From assembly GCA_022559845.1 (NCBI GenBank), contig CM040123.1, positions 319,281,933-319,345,932 of the forward strand: a stretch of 64,000 nt of DNA. The letters are read 5' to 3'. This stretch comes from Amorphophallus konjac. Lineage: Eukaryota; Streptophyta; Magnoliopsida; Alismatales; Araceae. The position numbers and the translations under genes were made by a program. Below the pieces are notes generated by a model that worked only from the letters and a program-made list of their open reading frames with translations, ran no database searches and had not been told where the DNA came from. Every line of letters starts with the position of its first letter. The stretch's first letter is position 1. Shown piece after piece: positions 22,144 through 35,228 of the stretch.

Positions 22144-23376
22144 TTAGTCAGACCCGTACATGGATGACGGCGGACCAGGACACCCGAATATGTGCCATAC
22201 ATGCATTTGACGTAACCGGAGATGGGTGGCATGGGGTACACCTAAATGTCTAAGTATGACCCAGTCATGCATGGACGACCCTTTAGATTTAGGAGACTTG
22301 AGTGGGATAGGAAAGCCGGGTGTGGAAGAGCCGGGTGTAGGTGTATCGTGGACGGGCTTGGTGGGTATGGAGGACCCGACCCGTAAGAAAGGGGTATGAA
22401 GGTGGACTTTCCCGAAGAAGTGAAGGGAATATGAAGGGTCTAGGGATCCACTAGGGAAGGGGTCAAAGGGATCAAAGAAGGTATGACCCCTTATGGTGGG
22501 TTCCAACATGACAGGGTCCCAATCGTGAAATTCTTGAAGGTGCGGGTGGTCACCTTCCTCCGTCATGGTAGATGGGACCGTGTATAGGAAATATGACTCC
22601 TCCCTCGGAAGCAAAGTCATGAAGTCGAGCTCATTCGGTAGCGGGAGAAGTAGAAGAACCTCCGTGGTGATATAACCCATTGTGCACTCGGAGGTAATGG
22701 ACCCGAAGGCCGGATGGGTGAAGCTACGACTCGTGGGTTGGTCGAAGTCTCGGGCCAACATATGTGTCAACTTCCATTACGTGTCTAGTCCCATAACAAG
22801 ATCGTCCAACGTGTCAACATGGTGACTAGATCGAAATGTGGTATGGAATGAGTTGACCGGCACTAAAGGTAAGGTGGGGTCCATGGATGGGAAGAGAGGT
22901 GGGACCAAGCCATCCTTGAGCCAACTAAGAAGCGGCTCGGCTATGAAAATCGTACCCATTAGAAACACGGGTGGCTGGGGCTTGGGTGGCTCCAAATGAG
23001 AGAGTTCCGAATTAAGATCGGAAGGTGAGGGTGATAATGGAGCACTCTCGGGTGGTGAAGGAATTGGGTTAGGTAGTCCGATCGGCTCGGGACTCGGTTG
23101 GGAGGTAGATGTTTGCCAAAGGGTTCGACCTCTAGAGCGAGAAAAATGAGACTCAAAGGGCTCGACCTCTAGAGTGACCTTATAAGATTGCGCCAGCGAG
23201 AACGCGTCACGGACAAGACATTTAAGTTGGAAGTGAAACCGCAAACCTCTCCGGAACTGAAATGCGGTCGTGGTGCTCTCCTCTCCCAAGCCATATTCCA
23301 ACCGGTACTTATCATAGTCCCGTATGTACTCGGACACGGACCTATCACCTTGGACGGGTCGACATGGGTTGGCCAT
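22144..23376 (-). pseudogene. gag: gag-like protein of element C, one in-frame stop
   Basis: A frame from ATG 23376 runs about 410 codons with one TAA stop at 22779-22777. The start resembles the end of a Ty3/gypsy capsid domain: GDRSVSEYIRDYDKYRLEYG, then FQFRRGLRFHF, then a DAFSLAQSYKVTLEVEP segment, as in Retrotrans_gag proteins. The middle is rich in Pro and Ser; the part after the stop is unfamiliar (LPNELDFMTLLPREESYF, DPFDPFPSGSLDPSYSL). There is no zinc knuckle, protease or reverse transcriptase. The first half of a normal gag domain is missing before the ATG; a short capsid could be the functional form, or the frame may be decayed. Confidence 0.65.
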
Positions 23377-23711
23377 TGGTGCCGAAAAGATGGGAATGGA
23401 TCCCTAGGAATGAGTATGCAAGGCCATTTAGACAAGACACGAGACTGACTATGCACGGTTTGAGATGCATGCACACTAAGGACAAAACACCAAGACTCGG
23501 TACGGGGCGGAGTTAATCGATCCGAAGATCACTCGCGCAAGTGCGTGACCTTCTCGATAGGCGTAGCCTAACATTCGGACAACACCTTTTTATATACCGA
23601 CTAATGGTATGCAAATGCAACTCCTAAGACCGACTTAGACTTAAATGACACTCTTTTTTTTTTTTTTTTTACTTTGGACACCCTATACTCAAACTCGCTC
23701 TGATACCAAAT
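23377..23711 (-). other. C leader with primer binding site
   Basis: The primer site TGGTATCAGAGC is at 23708-23697, three bases from the LTR. The leader contains a poly-T run on the plus strand near 23654-23671. No coding is visible. The opposite interior end (21705-22143) is likewise non-coding. Confidence 0.75.
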
Positions 23712-25790
23712 TGATGCGGGACGAGACCACGGACACGACAAGCTCGTGACTGTCCCTTAACGAGGGAAGCGTCGGACGTGCGGGGTTGAGAAACCGGCAG
23801 TGAGCTAGGGTGGTCGGCTCTCACTTGTGCCCGGATCGGGTCACGGGACGGTCACGCTCTCTCTCGCAGCAGCGGTGATATGAAAAATATAGCGAGCTAG
23901 ATCCTAAAACATGCTCTCTAGCAGCGGCATAAATAAATATATATGAAAATAAGCAAATGCCGAGTGTAGGGAGCGAGAACGATACCTCCACGCGCTCGGC
24001 GTGGGGAAGACGGCCCCGGCCGAAACTCGTACTCCCGGAACAATAATACACAGTATTACAGCAATACAACTCGCTTCCCACTCCACGCAGGGAGGTAAAG
24101 GGCTACACAATGGGGCCCGGGAGAACCGAATTCGGGTTGACGGGTGGCTTCTCGCGTTGATTCGGCAACACCCGAACTAGTGATGTGGGACCCACGTGCT
24201 GTCCGGAGGGGCCGTGTGGGACCCGGTGGCACCGCTGTAGTGGGGACACTTAGGGAAGCGCTCCCCGGGCTGGCGGCATGCTGGTTCGCTGGCCGGAGGC
24301 CGGGCGGCTCCGTTCGGCGCCGGTCGGAATAACCGGCCACGGATCTGCAGCTTCTGGTTTTCAACGCGCGCTCCGGCGAGAATGGACGCTGCGATCAGCC
24401 CCGATGTCGGATCGACACAAAACTGGCGCCGTTGGAAAGAGCTCTTTAAATACTTCAACTTAGGCCTAGAGATCAGACCTGGATCTGCACGGATCTTGGC
24501 TTTAATGAATTTTTGAGTTGCAGTTGCACAGTGATCGGACTCTCAGATCTGCAGAGAACTTGTCTGAGAACTGCCTTTGACCGATATGTGAACGTCCGAA
24601 TCGGAAGTGGTAGTCTTCAGTAAAGTTGTAGTAAATCAAGCTGGGAAACCGGAACTATTTTGTATGAAGGGTTTGGAGGTGGCTGTGATTTGTTATGATT
24701 TATTAACTGGAAGGTGGTCAGATTTGGAACTTGGCTGAAAGCACTGTAGCAGAGATAGAACACGAATTTTGAAAAATGGATAAAAGGTGGTTCAAAAATC
24801 AAGAAAAATGGTGGATGTAGGGGATGATGGATAGAACTCCCAGTAAAATTGGTAGCCGTAACAAAAGTCAAAAAGATTATCGGAGATGGGAAACTCAGAG
24901 CTGCTGTCACTGTAGACAGGGAGAGGACAGATCTGGGAGTGATTAAAGACCAAAAATGTAATAATAACAAACGATGGATTTTGGATCTGGAATTTTTTGT
25001 GGATGATGGGATGGAAGATAGGAACACACCATAAAAATTACAAACCACGAAGAGCCCGTGGCTGGTATCAGGAATTTCGGGAATACACCTCTATCCAGCA
25101 GGATAAAAAACCGAAGGCGGATTCGCAGCGGCTCGAAGGCGGCACGAACGGCGACGGCGGCGGCGCAAATGATCACTGGAGATAGAGGGGAGGGGATAGA
25201 AGGTAGAAACCACTCTAGAATTGGAGGTTGGAGGAGATGAACACCAGGGGAGAGGGGAGGGGCTCAAGAATCACTCTTGATTTTTCAACAATTTTCTCTT
25301 CATCCATGCTAACAAATGGAAAATACAACCTTTTATATGCCATGTATCAAACCCATTCTACACCCTTGGATCTAGGGATGGGGATTGGATGGCTGGGATT
25401 AAGTGTGATTAACACACCAAAAATAATAAAATAATAGGGGAGAGGGGCGCCCCCTTGACCAAGGTTAATGGGGTTGGAAAATTAGGTGGCCTACCTTGGA
25501 CAAATTGAACCACTTGTCTTCCATGTGGTCAATTGGCATTCCAACCTTCTAGATGGCCACCTAGGATGGTTGACCAGCCCCACATGGTCTAGGTGGATCA
25601 ATGGGAAAGGGTTGAGGGCCCCTAGCTGGACCTACTACACAATTGCACAAAAATCCACACAATCTATGTGAATGACTCATTGGCTTATAAAGTCTTACAT
25701 TTGCGTACATACTTTCCCAAGGATATAAACACAAACTAAAAGGACATAAATGCAAAAGAAAAAGTACATGTTCGGTGTCGATTCCCATCA
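23712..25790 (-). repeat. 5' LTR of C
   Basis: Sense 5' LTR of C, with a TATA box at 25337-25330 (TATAAAAG on minus). It ends one base before the atgca duplication at 25791. Confidence 0.93.
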
Positions 25791-25795
25791 ATGCA

Positions 25796-27545
25796 CCTTA
25801 TTGTAAGCATTAAATTCATGTGCATGGACATAAAAATTTCTGTTGTGTGCATGGGCATTTTGTTTTCTGAACCCTGCCACCCAGCACTCAGAGGCTTTGT
25901 GGCCAGGTTTTCCACAATTAAGGCATGAGAATTTCACAAATTGTTCAGCATGTAATTTGACAGCATGAGGGTTAATATGATTCTTCTGAACATGCCAACT
26001 GTCCTTGACTGTGTGGCCATATTTTTCACATTCAAAACATGAAGAATTCATTCTGTCAAAATTCTTATAGAATGCATGTCTTTTTACAGGGATTTTAGCA
26101 GGTTTGGAGTTAATTGTTCTTCCCTTAGCATGCCAACAATTTGCAGCAATATGGCCTAATTTGCCACAATGAAAACATTGAATCTTCTTTTTATGAGATG
26201 CATGATTTTTAACAAGAAAATTTTTTTCATGCATTTTCTTAGCATAAAGATTCCTAGCATGCTTTTTATGAACATTCAGATCATCGTTCTTCATGATAAA
26301 ACAGACATCCATCTCATGGCCAGATTTACCACAGTAGAAACATTTCAGATTCTTTCTTTTAGCATGAGTCAGTTTGGCCTGAGAAGTTTTAGCATGCAAA
26401 TTCTTATTCTGTCTTGTTTTATTTTTCTGAATTTTCTTTTGTTTTTCCAATTTTTACTTTTCTCTCTGGTTAGAAGGCAAACATGAAGGAGAAGCTGAAG
26501 TGTTAGCTAACTCAGAGCTACGCACAAAGGTTGTATACATTCTTTTTCTCTCTTCCTGTTTACTGTCTTCATCAGAGACTTGCTTCTTAGAAACAGCCTT
26601 TGGATTTTCTGTGTTTTTAAATGACTCTGACAGAGAATTGTTCAATTCAGTGATTTCATTTTTGAGAGAGGAAATGAGAATTTCAGAATCTGTGATCATT
26701 TTATTAAGTAAGACATTAATGACTTTGTAGCTCTCAATCTCTTCTATTAATGTACTCACTCTCTCACATTCATTTTCAATTGAACTCTTCCCTCTTTCAA
26801 GCATTAAGAGTCTCTCAGACATGGCAGAATTTAGAAGCTTCAGCTCTTCATTCTCCTTTCTTATTTGTTCATTCTGAACAAGTTCATCAGTTAGGTTTTG
26901 ATCATTTCCTAATGAATTCAGCTTATCTTCCAGTTCAGAATTCTTATCTATGAGTTCCTGATTTTTATTTTCCAAAACAGAGATTTGTTCCTTACTCTTA
27001 TCAACATTTGCTAAGCAGATTTCATGAGATTTTCTCAGTTCCTGACATTTTTCACAATGAACATTCGAATTAATCTGATCATATTTCTTTTTCAGCTTTC
27101 TATTTTCAGATTTCAAATGTTTACATCTATCAGACAATTCCTCATTTATTTTCCATAATTCATCAATTGAAATCTCTTCGGATTCAGATTCAGAATTTAC
27201 CTGGGATGAGGAATCTTCATTATCCCGGTTGGCCATCAAACAGCTATCATTCTGTTGGTTATGCGCAGAGATAACTTTGTCATATATCTCTTTTCCAGAA
27301 TTGCACCTGAGAACAAAAGGATATATATCAGTATTGACAACAGCTCTCAGGATATTGAGAATCATGGTATTTTCACGGTCCTTCACTCTGTCCTCTTTAG
27401 ACCATTTGGTCTCATCATGAGGTAATCGGTGTGGGCCTTTAGATATAAGACTCCACAAATTTGGACCAATGGAGTCTACGTACACACATAGGCCTCCTAG
27501 ACAGCTATCGAGGTTAGAACCATCATAAACCGGAGGTCGAGCCAT
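25796..27545 (-). pseudogene. gag: B gag with four zinc-knuckle-like motifs, one in-frame stop
   Basis: The frame starts at the ATG of MARPPVYDGSNL. An N-terminal capsid-like region (WSLISKGPHRLP, GKEIYDKVISAHNQQ) is followed by a long coiled coil rich in Glu, Lys, Asn and Ser (for example ENKNQELIDKNSELEDKLNS). A TAA at 26456-26454 interrupts the frame. After it come CFYCGKSGHEMDVC, CFHCGKLGHIAANC, CFECEKYGHTVKDS (last Cys replaced by Ser) and CLNCGKPGHKASEC, the nucleocapsid knuckles that bind RNA. Coiled coil plus several knuckles is typical of Sirevirus gag. Element C interrupts it at 25790; the end is at 19624-19446. Confidence 0.82.
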
Positions 27546-27727
27546 TAGAATAGATGGCAAACAATTTCAGCGAAGTAAAACAAATGACACAAAATGCACT
27601 GAAACCAGATAATCAAAATAAAGCACAAGTCAATGAAGCAAAACACGATTTCAAGAGACCCACTCTGAAATGCACCAAAAACTAGCAGGATCTACTGCGG
27701 ATTGTTAGATCCTATGCACATCAACCT

Positions 27728-27739
27728 GCTCTGATACCA
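27728..27739 (-). other. Primer binding site of B (initiator tRNA-Met)
   Basis: The minus strand reads TGGTATCAGAGC beside the LTR end at 27742, the standard primer site of plant Ty1/copia elements. Confidence 0.9.
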
Positions 27740-27741
27740 AG

Positions 27742-30700
27742 TGTTGGGTTCGGTGCAAGTATTCAGAGGGGGGGTGAATGAATATAGCCTATAAAAATTT
27801 CGCCCAATTAACAACTAGAATACTAACAAGACAGATTAGATAATCTGAAGGCTAATTAAATCTTATGTTCAATCTATAAGAAAACAGTTGGAGCGCCCCT
27901 ATGCAAACATCTAGCGGAAGCAAAAACATATAGAGAAATCAAACCACTGCACAGAGGATTTTTAGGTGGTTCGGTCCTGCAGACCTACATCCACCCCTCA
28001 CTCCCAACCGGAGTGAGGCTTCCACTAGCACAAGTTAGAACGCAGACTCAGTCTGCAACAGGTGCTGCCAAACAGCTTGACCAGTGGAACAACCTCCCCT
28101 CTTCCTCCAACCGGAGGGACAGCCCAAGTGACTCCCAGCCACTTGGAAACTAGAGGTCGAAGACCTCTCTTCCTCCAGACCAGGAGGGACCCCTGGACTT
28201 GCAACCCACAAGCCCAGAACCGGAGACAAGTCTTCCTTCTCCTGAGTCCACAGGAGGAACCCGACCTCTATCCAGAGAATCGGAAGAACAAGGATAACCA
28301 AATGAAAAAGGAAAAATAAGAAATGGAAAATACACAACGATCGGAAGGCTGTAAATGAAGAACAAGAATGTATCTCTCAAAGGAGTAGATCTGGCTTGGA
28401 CTTGATCCAAACGCCAGAGGACAGATCTTCAAGCTTTTCTCATTTCTTCTCTACGAAATCTTTCACTCTCTCTCTCTCTTCTCTGCTCTCTTCCCTTTTT
28501 CTTCTGCTCTCTTCTCTCTTTTTCTTTCTCGATCTCTCATGAGCTCTCTCTCCTTCTCTTTTTCTTCTGCCGGTCTCACTCTCTCTCTTCACTCTTCTTC
28601 TTCTCTTCTGCTGGATCGAAGTCTCTGCATTTCTACTTTTTTTTCTTTCTCCCCTTCCATCAGCCTTCAATTAAGGATGAAGGCTTCAATATATAGCAGC
28701 AACAGGTGGATAATGGCGCGTGGCTTCCACAATTCCCGCCCAAGTGAATTCGCCAGATCCGAGGCAATTCCATCCACGTGTTAGCATCTGCACACCTCGT
28801 CCTCCTGGGATCACGAGCCAGGTCATCAATCTCGGTAAGAATCCCTGTCAGACAGAGTATCGGATTGTCAGGTTAAGTGAAGAACTCTGTATAGACTTGT
28901 AAAGACGAACATGATGTATAGACTTGTGAAATGAGAACACATTGTATGGACTTCAGTTTGAGGCCAACGTACAGGCATCAATGTATGGACTTTACAAGAC
29001 AAACAGCAATGTATAGACTCTTTAATTGACAGGCAGACAATGTATATACTTGCTCAGTGTATGGACTTTATTAAAAGAACATGCAATGTATATACTTGCT
29101 CAGCCTAAAGTAATGTCTAGACTTCAGCTCAAAGCCAGTGTATAGACTTCAACCATGATGCATGCAATACAATGCAGATACAGACTGTATAGACTTTGGA
29201 GTCTGAGACCAATGTACAGACTTTGACAAGCAGAAGTCTGTATAGACTTTACTTAGAAGATGCCCGACAACCAATGTGAAGACATCACGATGTATAGACT
29301 TTCTATATGAAGGGCTGTACATACTTGAACACGGGAGCTCTGAACAGACTTGATCAAGGCAAAGCTGAAGCAGTGTATAGACTCTACGAAGCTAAAGCAA
29401 TGTATATACTTCACATAAGCAGAGCTATGGCATTGTATAGACTTCACGTTGTGAAGCAATGTATACACTTAGCTGAAGACTGCCAGTCGATGTATAGACT
29501 TGGCTGAAGCCAAACGCTGAAGCAATGTTCAGACATTGAAGAACACAACGTACAGCAGTGTACAAACTTAGCCAGCAGACTAGTCCGATGTACACACTTG
29601 CTTGTTGTTCAGTCTTCATGTACGATGTATGGACTTCAAGTCTAATATGCACAATGTACAGTCTTTGCGAAGGTAGTGCATTGTATAGACTTCAGGTGTG
29701 AAGACATTGTGAATGCAAATGCAATGTTCAGACTTCAGATGAGAAGGCACTCGCTGTACATACTTGCTGAAGAGAATGCAATGTGCAGACTTTGACTCGA
29801 TGTACAGACTTCACAACTGATGAATGCAATGCAATGCAATGCAATGTATAGACTATGCCTTAGAACGAATGTGCACACTTGAAGAGCATTCAGCAATGTG
29901 CAGACTTCAATGCATATGATATAGCCAATGTATGGACTTGAGCAGTCTGCTGCTGAAACAACCGATGTATAGACTTCACAGTCTGCTAAGCAAACAATGT
30001 ATGGACTTGGCCGAGGCAGACTAAAGAAGCACAATGCATGAGCAAGCCTAACGGATGTACAGACTTTAAGATGTGTAGACTTTGCCAAAGAGCTGGATGA
30101 TGTACAGACTTGAAACAAGGCGAAGTCTATACAGACTTGAAGATTCACAGTGTGTAGACTTTGGCAAGGCAACGTCAGTAAAGCTCCCAATGTACAGACT
30201 TTCAAAGCTGATCGTAGGTAAAGACTCCAATGTGCAGACTTGGAGTTGCAACGTAGGAACAGATGCCAATGTACAGACTTTGGCAAGCAACGATGTACAG
30301 ACTTTACCTATTAGTTCAATGTACAGACTTCGAAGCAAATGTGAAGCCAATGTACAGACTTGCCACCTACCAATGTATAGACTTGGTGGAAGTCATGCAA
30401 TGTACAGACTTCACGATGAAAGTATGAACAGTCCGATGTATGGACTTGGCTTCGAGTATGCTACAGTCCAGTGTGTGGACTTTGAATGTTGAGGCATGAA
30501 CAGTGCAATGTATACACTTCAGCTAAGCAAGCTTCAGTGAATGTATGGATTTTATGAACGATGCAAACAGCTCTATATACACTTGACGTAATGCATGCCG
30601 ATGTACAGACTTCAGTTGAAGCCAACCGAAGAGTGTATAGACTTGTGAGATGCATAGACCACATCGATGTGTGGACTTCACCAAGACACTGCATGAACAA

Positions 30701-31116
30701 GATGATGCAATGTACAGACTTGCTATGTGAGAGCTGCAATGTGTGGACTTTAAACCATGCATGAGACGAGTGTATAGATATGAACATAACGTGAAGCACA
30801 CGGATGCAGGAATGTATAGACTTGGCATTCTGGGGAGTCGACCCATCTGGAAAGGGGTCGACCCACTTCTGTCCAAATAATGCAGAGAGTGCTGAAGAAC
30901 ATCTATGCAATCTATATGCTAGAACATTCAAACAGAATGATGCATTCATGACAACATTTCATCATCATACATGTTGCTATCAAAACAATATCCAAATGCA
31001 CTCATCAAAATAGAACAGCATTGCTATCATCAAACTGTGTTGCTATCATCAAAATAAAACAGCATTGCTATCATCAAAATAACATAGCACATGCTTGTGC
31101 CTAAGGGGGCACAACA
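27742..31116 (-). repeat. 5' LTR of B (3.38 kb)
   Basis: Partner of 13871-17209. Differences include loss of about 22 bp (one motif unit) near 29268 relative to the other copy, one fewer gcaat unit near 29840, and two extra copies of a tgctatcatcaaa unit at about 31019-31070. Confidence 0.92.
28887..30824 (-). repeat. Motif array in B 5' LTR
   Basis: Same array as 15017-16960, with about 70 copies of the atgta(t/c)agactt core. TATA box at 28695-28688. Confidence 0.88.
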
Positions 31117-31121
31117 GAGAG

Positions 31122-34100
31122 GTGGGTCAATTTCCTAGCCAGCCTATGGCTAACACAAGGAACTAACCTCCGGGCTTCCCCCAAAGAGTTCCTATTCTTC
31201 CTCAACCAAACCAACCTCAGCCGCCTCCTCCTGCAGGTCCCCAATTTGAGAATGCCAAGGCAATATCTTCTCTTAGGAGCGGGAAGGTTTTAGATAATCC
31301 TTATAGGACTAAGGAAGTTGGTAGTAGTTTGGGCCAAGAGGCCTAAGAGGAGAGTGCTTAGGAAGAGGAGCCCGTAATTGTTAAAGAATTGAAGAAGCCG
31401 GAGGGTGGAGAGAAGAAGTTGGATAAAGGGAGGACGAAAGTTGATGAAAGACCCCAAGAATATGTGCCTAAGGTCCCTTTTCCCGATGCTCTAAAGTCGA
31501 AGGCTCACAAGAAACCGTCGGTGCAACAGGAAGAATTAGTGGAATTATTTAAACATGTGAATATCAATATTCCACTCTTGGATGCAATCAAGCATGTGTC
31601 GACATATGCAAAGTTTTTGAAAGAACTTTATACTCCAAAGAAGGAGCCAAGGGCGGTGACTCAAAAGATCCGCTTGTCTGAGGATGTGAGTGCCATTTTA
31701 ATGAATCATTTGCCTAAAAAATTGAAGGACCCCGAAGCTCATTTAATCTCATGTGATATAGGTGGAGTCACTTTTGATCGAGCATTGCTAGACTTAGGTG
31801 CTAGCGTGAATCTTTTGCCCACCTTTATCTATGAGCAGTTTGATCTGGGAGAGTTAAAACCCACTTCAATCATCCTTCAATTGGCGGATAGGTCGGTTAA
31901 AACACCAAGGGATCTGTTGGAAGATGTTATTATTAAAGTGCATGAATGTTATTTCTCGGTGGATTTTATCATTTTAGATATGGCCTCGTCCCAGGATCTA
32001 AAGCACACACCTATCATTTTGGGACGTCCATTTTTAGCTACAGCAAAGGCTAATATAAATTGTGCTACGGGAATGATGGATATATCATTTGGAGAAGAGA
32101 AAGTTGTATTGAATATTTTTAAGGCTTCTCAGTACTCGGACCACGAAGAAGAATGCAATATCGTTGATATCTTTGAGGAGGTGATTGATGAAAGTCCGAA
32201 TGATATCGAGGACACCCTAGAAGAGGGTAGCATGCTTCATGATTATTCTCTCTCTTCTGCACCCTGGTCTAGGGTGGAACCACTTCCTGCACTTCAGTCT
32301 GAACCAATCTTGCCATATCTAGAACATCCTCCCGCTCTGGAACTCAAGCCTCTCCCAGACTCCCTTAAATATGCATATCTGGGACCTAACCACACTCTAC
32401 CTGTCATCATTGTCTCCAACCTCACTTCTACTCAGGAATCCCAACTCTTAACTGTCCTTAAGGAGTATAGGGGGGCAATAGGTTGGTTGGTGGCAGATCT
32501 CAAGGGAATCAGTCCGGATGTTTGTATGCACCATATCTATTTAGAGGACAATGCCAAGCCGAGCAGGGAGATGCAGCACCAGTTAAATCCTAACATGAAA
32601 GAGGTGGTCAAGCAAGAGGTGGTGAAATGGTTGGATGCCGGGATTATATATCCAATCTCTGATAGCAAGTGGGCCAGCCCCACACAAGTTGCTCCAAAGA
32701 AATCAGGGCTGACCGTGACTCAAAATGAGAAAGGTGAAGAAGTGCCAAAGAGACTACAAATGGGGTGGAGAGTCTGTATTGATTACAGAAAGTTGAACTC
32801 AATGATTAAGAAAGATCATTTCCCTCTCCCATTTTTGGATCAGATTTTAGAAAAATTAGCTGGGCAAAGATACTTTTACTTTTTGGATGGATATTCCGGG
32901 TACAATCAAGTTGCTGTCTACCCGGAAGATCAGGAAAAGACTACATTCACGTGTCCATATGGCACGTTTGCATTTAGGAGAATGCCATTTGAACTTTGTA
33001 ATGTCCCTGCCACCTTTCAACGGTGTATGATGACAATCTTTTCTGAAATGGTGGGAGAATTTTTGGAGATTTTCATGGATGACTTCTTAGTTTTTGGAGA
33101 CTCATTTGATTGCTGCTTGGAGAATTTGCAGAAAGTGTTAGCACGATGCATTGAATCTAATCTAGTGCTTAGTTGGGAGAAAAGCCACTTTATAGTAAGA
33201 GAAGACATTGTGTTAGGCCATGTTGTTTCAGAGAGGGGGATAGAAGTAGACAAGGCTAAGGTTGATCTAATTTTCAATCTTCCTCCCCCTTCGTCTGTCA
33301 AGCAAATCCGCTCTTTTCTTGGCCATGTGGATTTTTATAGAAGATTCATTCAGAACTTCTCTACCATTACTCGCCCGCTCACTAAGCTGCTAGCCAAGGA
33401 CACTCCATTTCACCTAGATGAGTCTTGTCTTGAGGCTTTCCATTCTCTAAAGGTAGCCCTGACCCAAGCTCTGATTCTTCAATCACCGGATTGGTCGCTA
33501 TCATTCGAAATCATGTGTGATGCCTCATATTATGCCATAGGAGCTGTCTTGGGATAGAGGATTAATAAGAAACCTGTGGTGATCTATTATGCGAGTCGCA
33601 CTCTCGCCGATGCTCAATTGAATTATACCACCACAGAGAAAGAACTTCTGGCCGTTATTTTTTGCCCTAGAGAAATTTCGCTCATATCTTTTGGGGCCCA
33701 AAGTCATTGTCTATTCCAATCACGCTGCTTTGAAATACTTGCTCAACAAGAAAGATGTTAAACCCCGTCTGATTCGATGGATTTTATTACTGTAAGAATT
33801 TGATCTGGAAATCAAAGACAAAAAGGGGTTAGAGAATGTTGTGGCTGATCATTTATCCAGAATAGTGATACCCGAGAGTGCTCCCATGTCTGATTCTTTT
33901 CCAAATGAACAAATGTTATCTATCTCTCACACCTCAACCCCCTGGTACGCTCACATTGTCAACTTCTTGGCAGTAGGAGAGATCCTAGGTGGGTGGACTA
34001 AGCAGGAAAATGATCAATTCTTTGCTAAGGTCAAGCACTATTTTTGGGAGGACCCGGAACTGTTTCATATGGGTCCTGATCAAATCATCAGAAGATGTCT

Positions 34101-35228
34101 CCCCGAAGAGGAACAACAATCTGTCTTGAATTTTTGTCACAATCTAACTTGTGGGGGACACTTTTCTGGAAAGAAGACCGTGGCTAAGATTTTACAAAGT
34201 GGATTTTACTGGCCCACTTTATTTAAGGATGCATATGAATTTTCCAAAATATGTTTGAGGTGCCAAGCTGTGGGCAATAATTCAAAAAGGGATATGATGT
34301 CGTTTAATCCCATTCTGGTTGTGGAAATCTTTGATGTTTGGGGTATAGACTTCATGGACCATTTCCACCGTCCTTTGGGAATGAATACATCTTGGTGGCA
34401 GTCGATTATGTTTCAAAATGGATTGAAGCTGTAGCCACAAGGACCAATGATCACAGGGTAGTGATGAAATTTGTGAAGAAGAATATCTTTTCTAGATTTG
34501 GGTGTCCTAGGGCTATGATTAGTGATGGGGGGTCCTATCTCACGAACTTCCAATTTCGAGCTTTGCTTCACAAATATGACATCACTTATAAGCTCGCTAT
34601 CCCTTATCGTCCCCAAATCAGTGGTCAGGTGGAGGTTTCCAATAGGGAGATAAAGAACATCTTACATAAGACAGTTAGGTCAGATAGGAAAGACTGGTCC
34701 GAGAGACTAGATGATGCACTCTGGGCCTATAGAACTACCTTTAAGACTCCCATTGGTATGTCTCCGTACCGCCTCATTTTTGAAAAAACCTACCACTTGT
34801 CTGTAGAGCTTGAACATAAAGCCTATTGGGCCATTAAACAAGTCAATTTTGACTTAACTGAAGCTGGAGCCCAGAGAGCCTTACAACTCAATGAACTAGA
34901 GGAACTAAGGAACGAAGCCTATAAAAATTCTAGGATTTATAAAGCTAAAACCAAGGCTTTCCATGATAAGCATATTCATAGGAAAGCTTTTCATGCTAAT
35001 CAAAAGGTTTGACTTTTCAATTCACAGCTACACTTGTTCCCCGGTAAGTTGAAATCTAGATGGGAGGGACCATTCATAGCAGTTAAGGCATTTGACCATG
35101 GAGCTGTTCAAAGTTTGAATCCACAAAATGGTCATATTTTTACTGTTAACGATCAAAGGTTGAAACCATACTTGAAAAATGAGCTGTTATCACTAAAAGA
35201 ATCCATAGTATTATGTGATCAGGAATGA
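31122..35228 (+). pseudogene. pol: Athila gag end and pol (protease, reverse transcriptase, RNase H, integrase), decayed
   Basis: After B the gag tail resumes (GQFPSQPMANTRN, SSLRSGKVLDNPYR), with stops. A 722-codon frame (31389-33557) carries protease (ALLDLGASVNLLP, then IILGRPFLATAKANI) and reverse transcriptase (GWRVCIDYRKLNSM, LDGYSGYNQVAV, FMDDFLVFG near 33073). A TAG at 33555 ends it before RNase H (VIYYASRTLADAQ), which has a frameshift near 33660 and a further stop near 33793. Integrase follows in two overlapping frames: a zinc-binding part (GGHFSGKKT, CLRCQAVG) and WGIDFMDHF in 33841-34434, then [10 protein letters not shown] and [14 protein letters not shown] in 34338-35012, then a C-terminal LKSRWEGPFIAVKAF region. 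All expected domains are present in Athila order, but the protein is broken at several points. Confidence 0.9.

Larger units (their letters stand above)
19625..25790 (-). mobile_element. Element C: gag-only LTR retrotransposon (TR-GAG type)
   Basis: LTRs of 2.08 kb (19625-21704 and 23712-25790) flank only about 2.0 kb of interior. The target duplication atgca is exact (19620-19624 and 25791-25795). LTR ends are TGATG...CATCA. The minus-strand primer site (23708-23697) matches initiator tRNA-Met, and a purine run lies beside 21705, so the element is minus-oriented. The interior holds one gag-like frame and no pol. The LTRs are about 95% or more alike by eye, so insertion is fairly recent. It lies in B's gag. 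Confidence 0.9.
13871..31116 (-). mobile_element. Element B: Sirevirus-like Ty1/copia element, gag-only, interrupted by C
   Basis: Minus-strand order: 5' LTR (31116-27742), initiator-Met type primer site (27739-27728), gag (27545 to 25796, resuming at 19624-19446), about 2.2 kb of non-coding DNA, a run of polypurine tracts, and 3' LTR (17209-13871). The target duplication gagag is exact at 13866-13870 and 31117-31121. LTR ends are TGTTG...CAACA. Long LTRs, multiple zinc knuckles and repeated polypurine tracts fit the Sirevirus (SIRE/Maximus) lineage. No protease, integrase or reverse transcriptase frame was found, so B is non-autonomous. Without C the element is about 11.1 kb. Confidence 0.88.
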
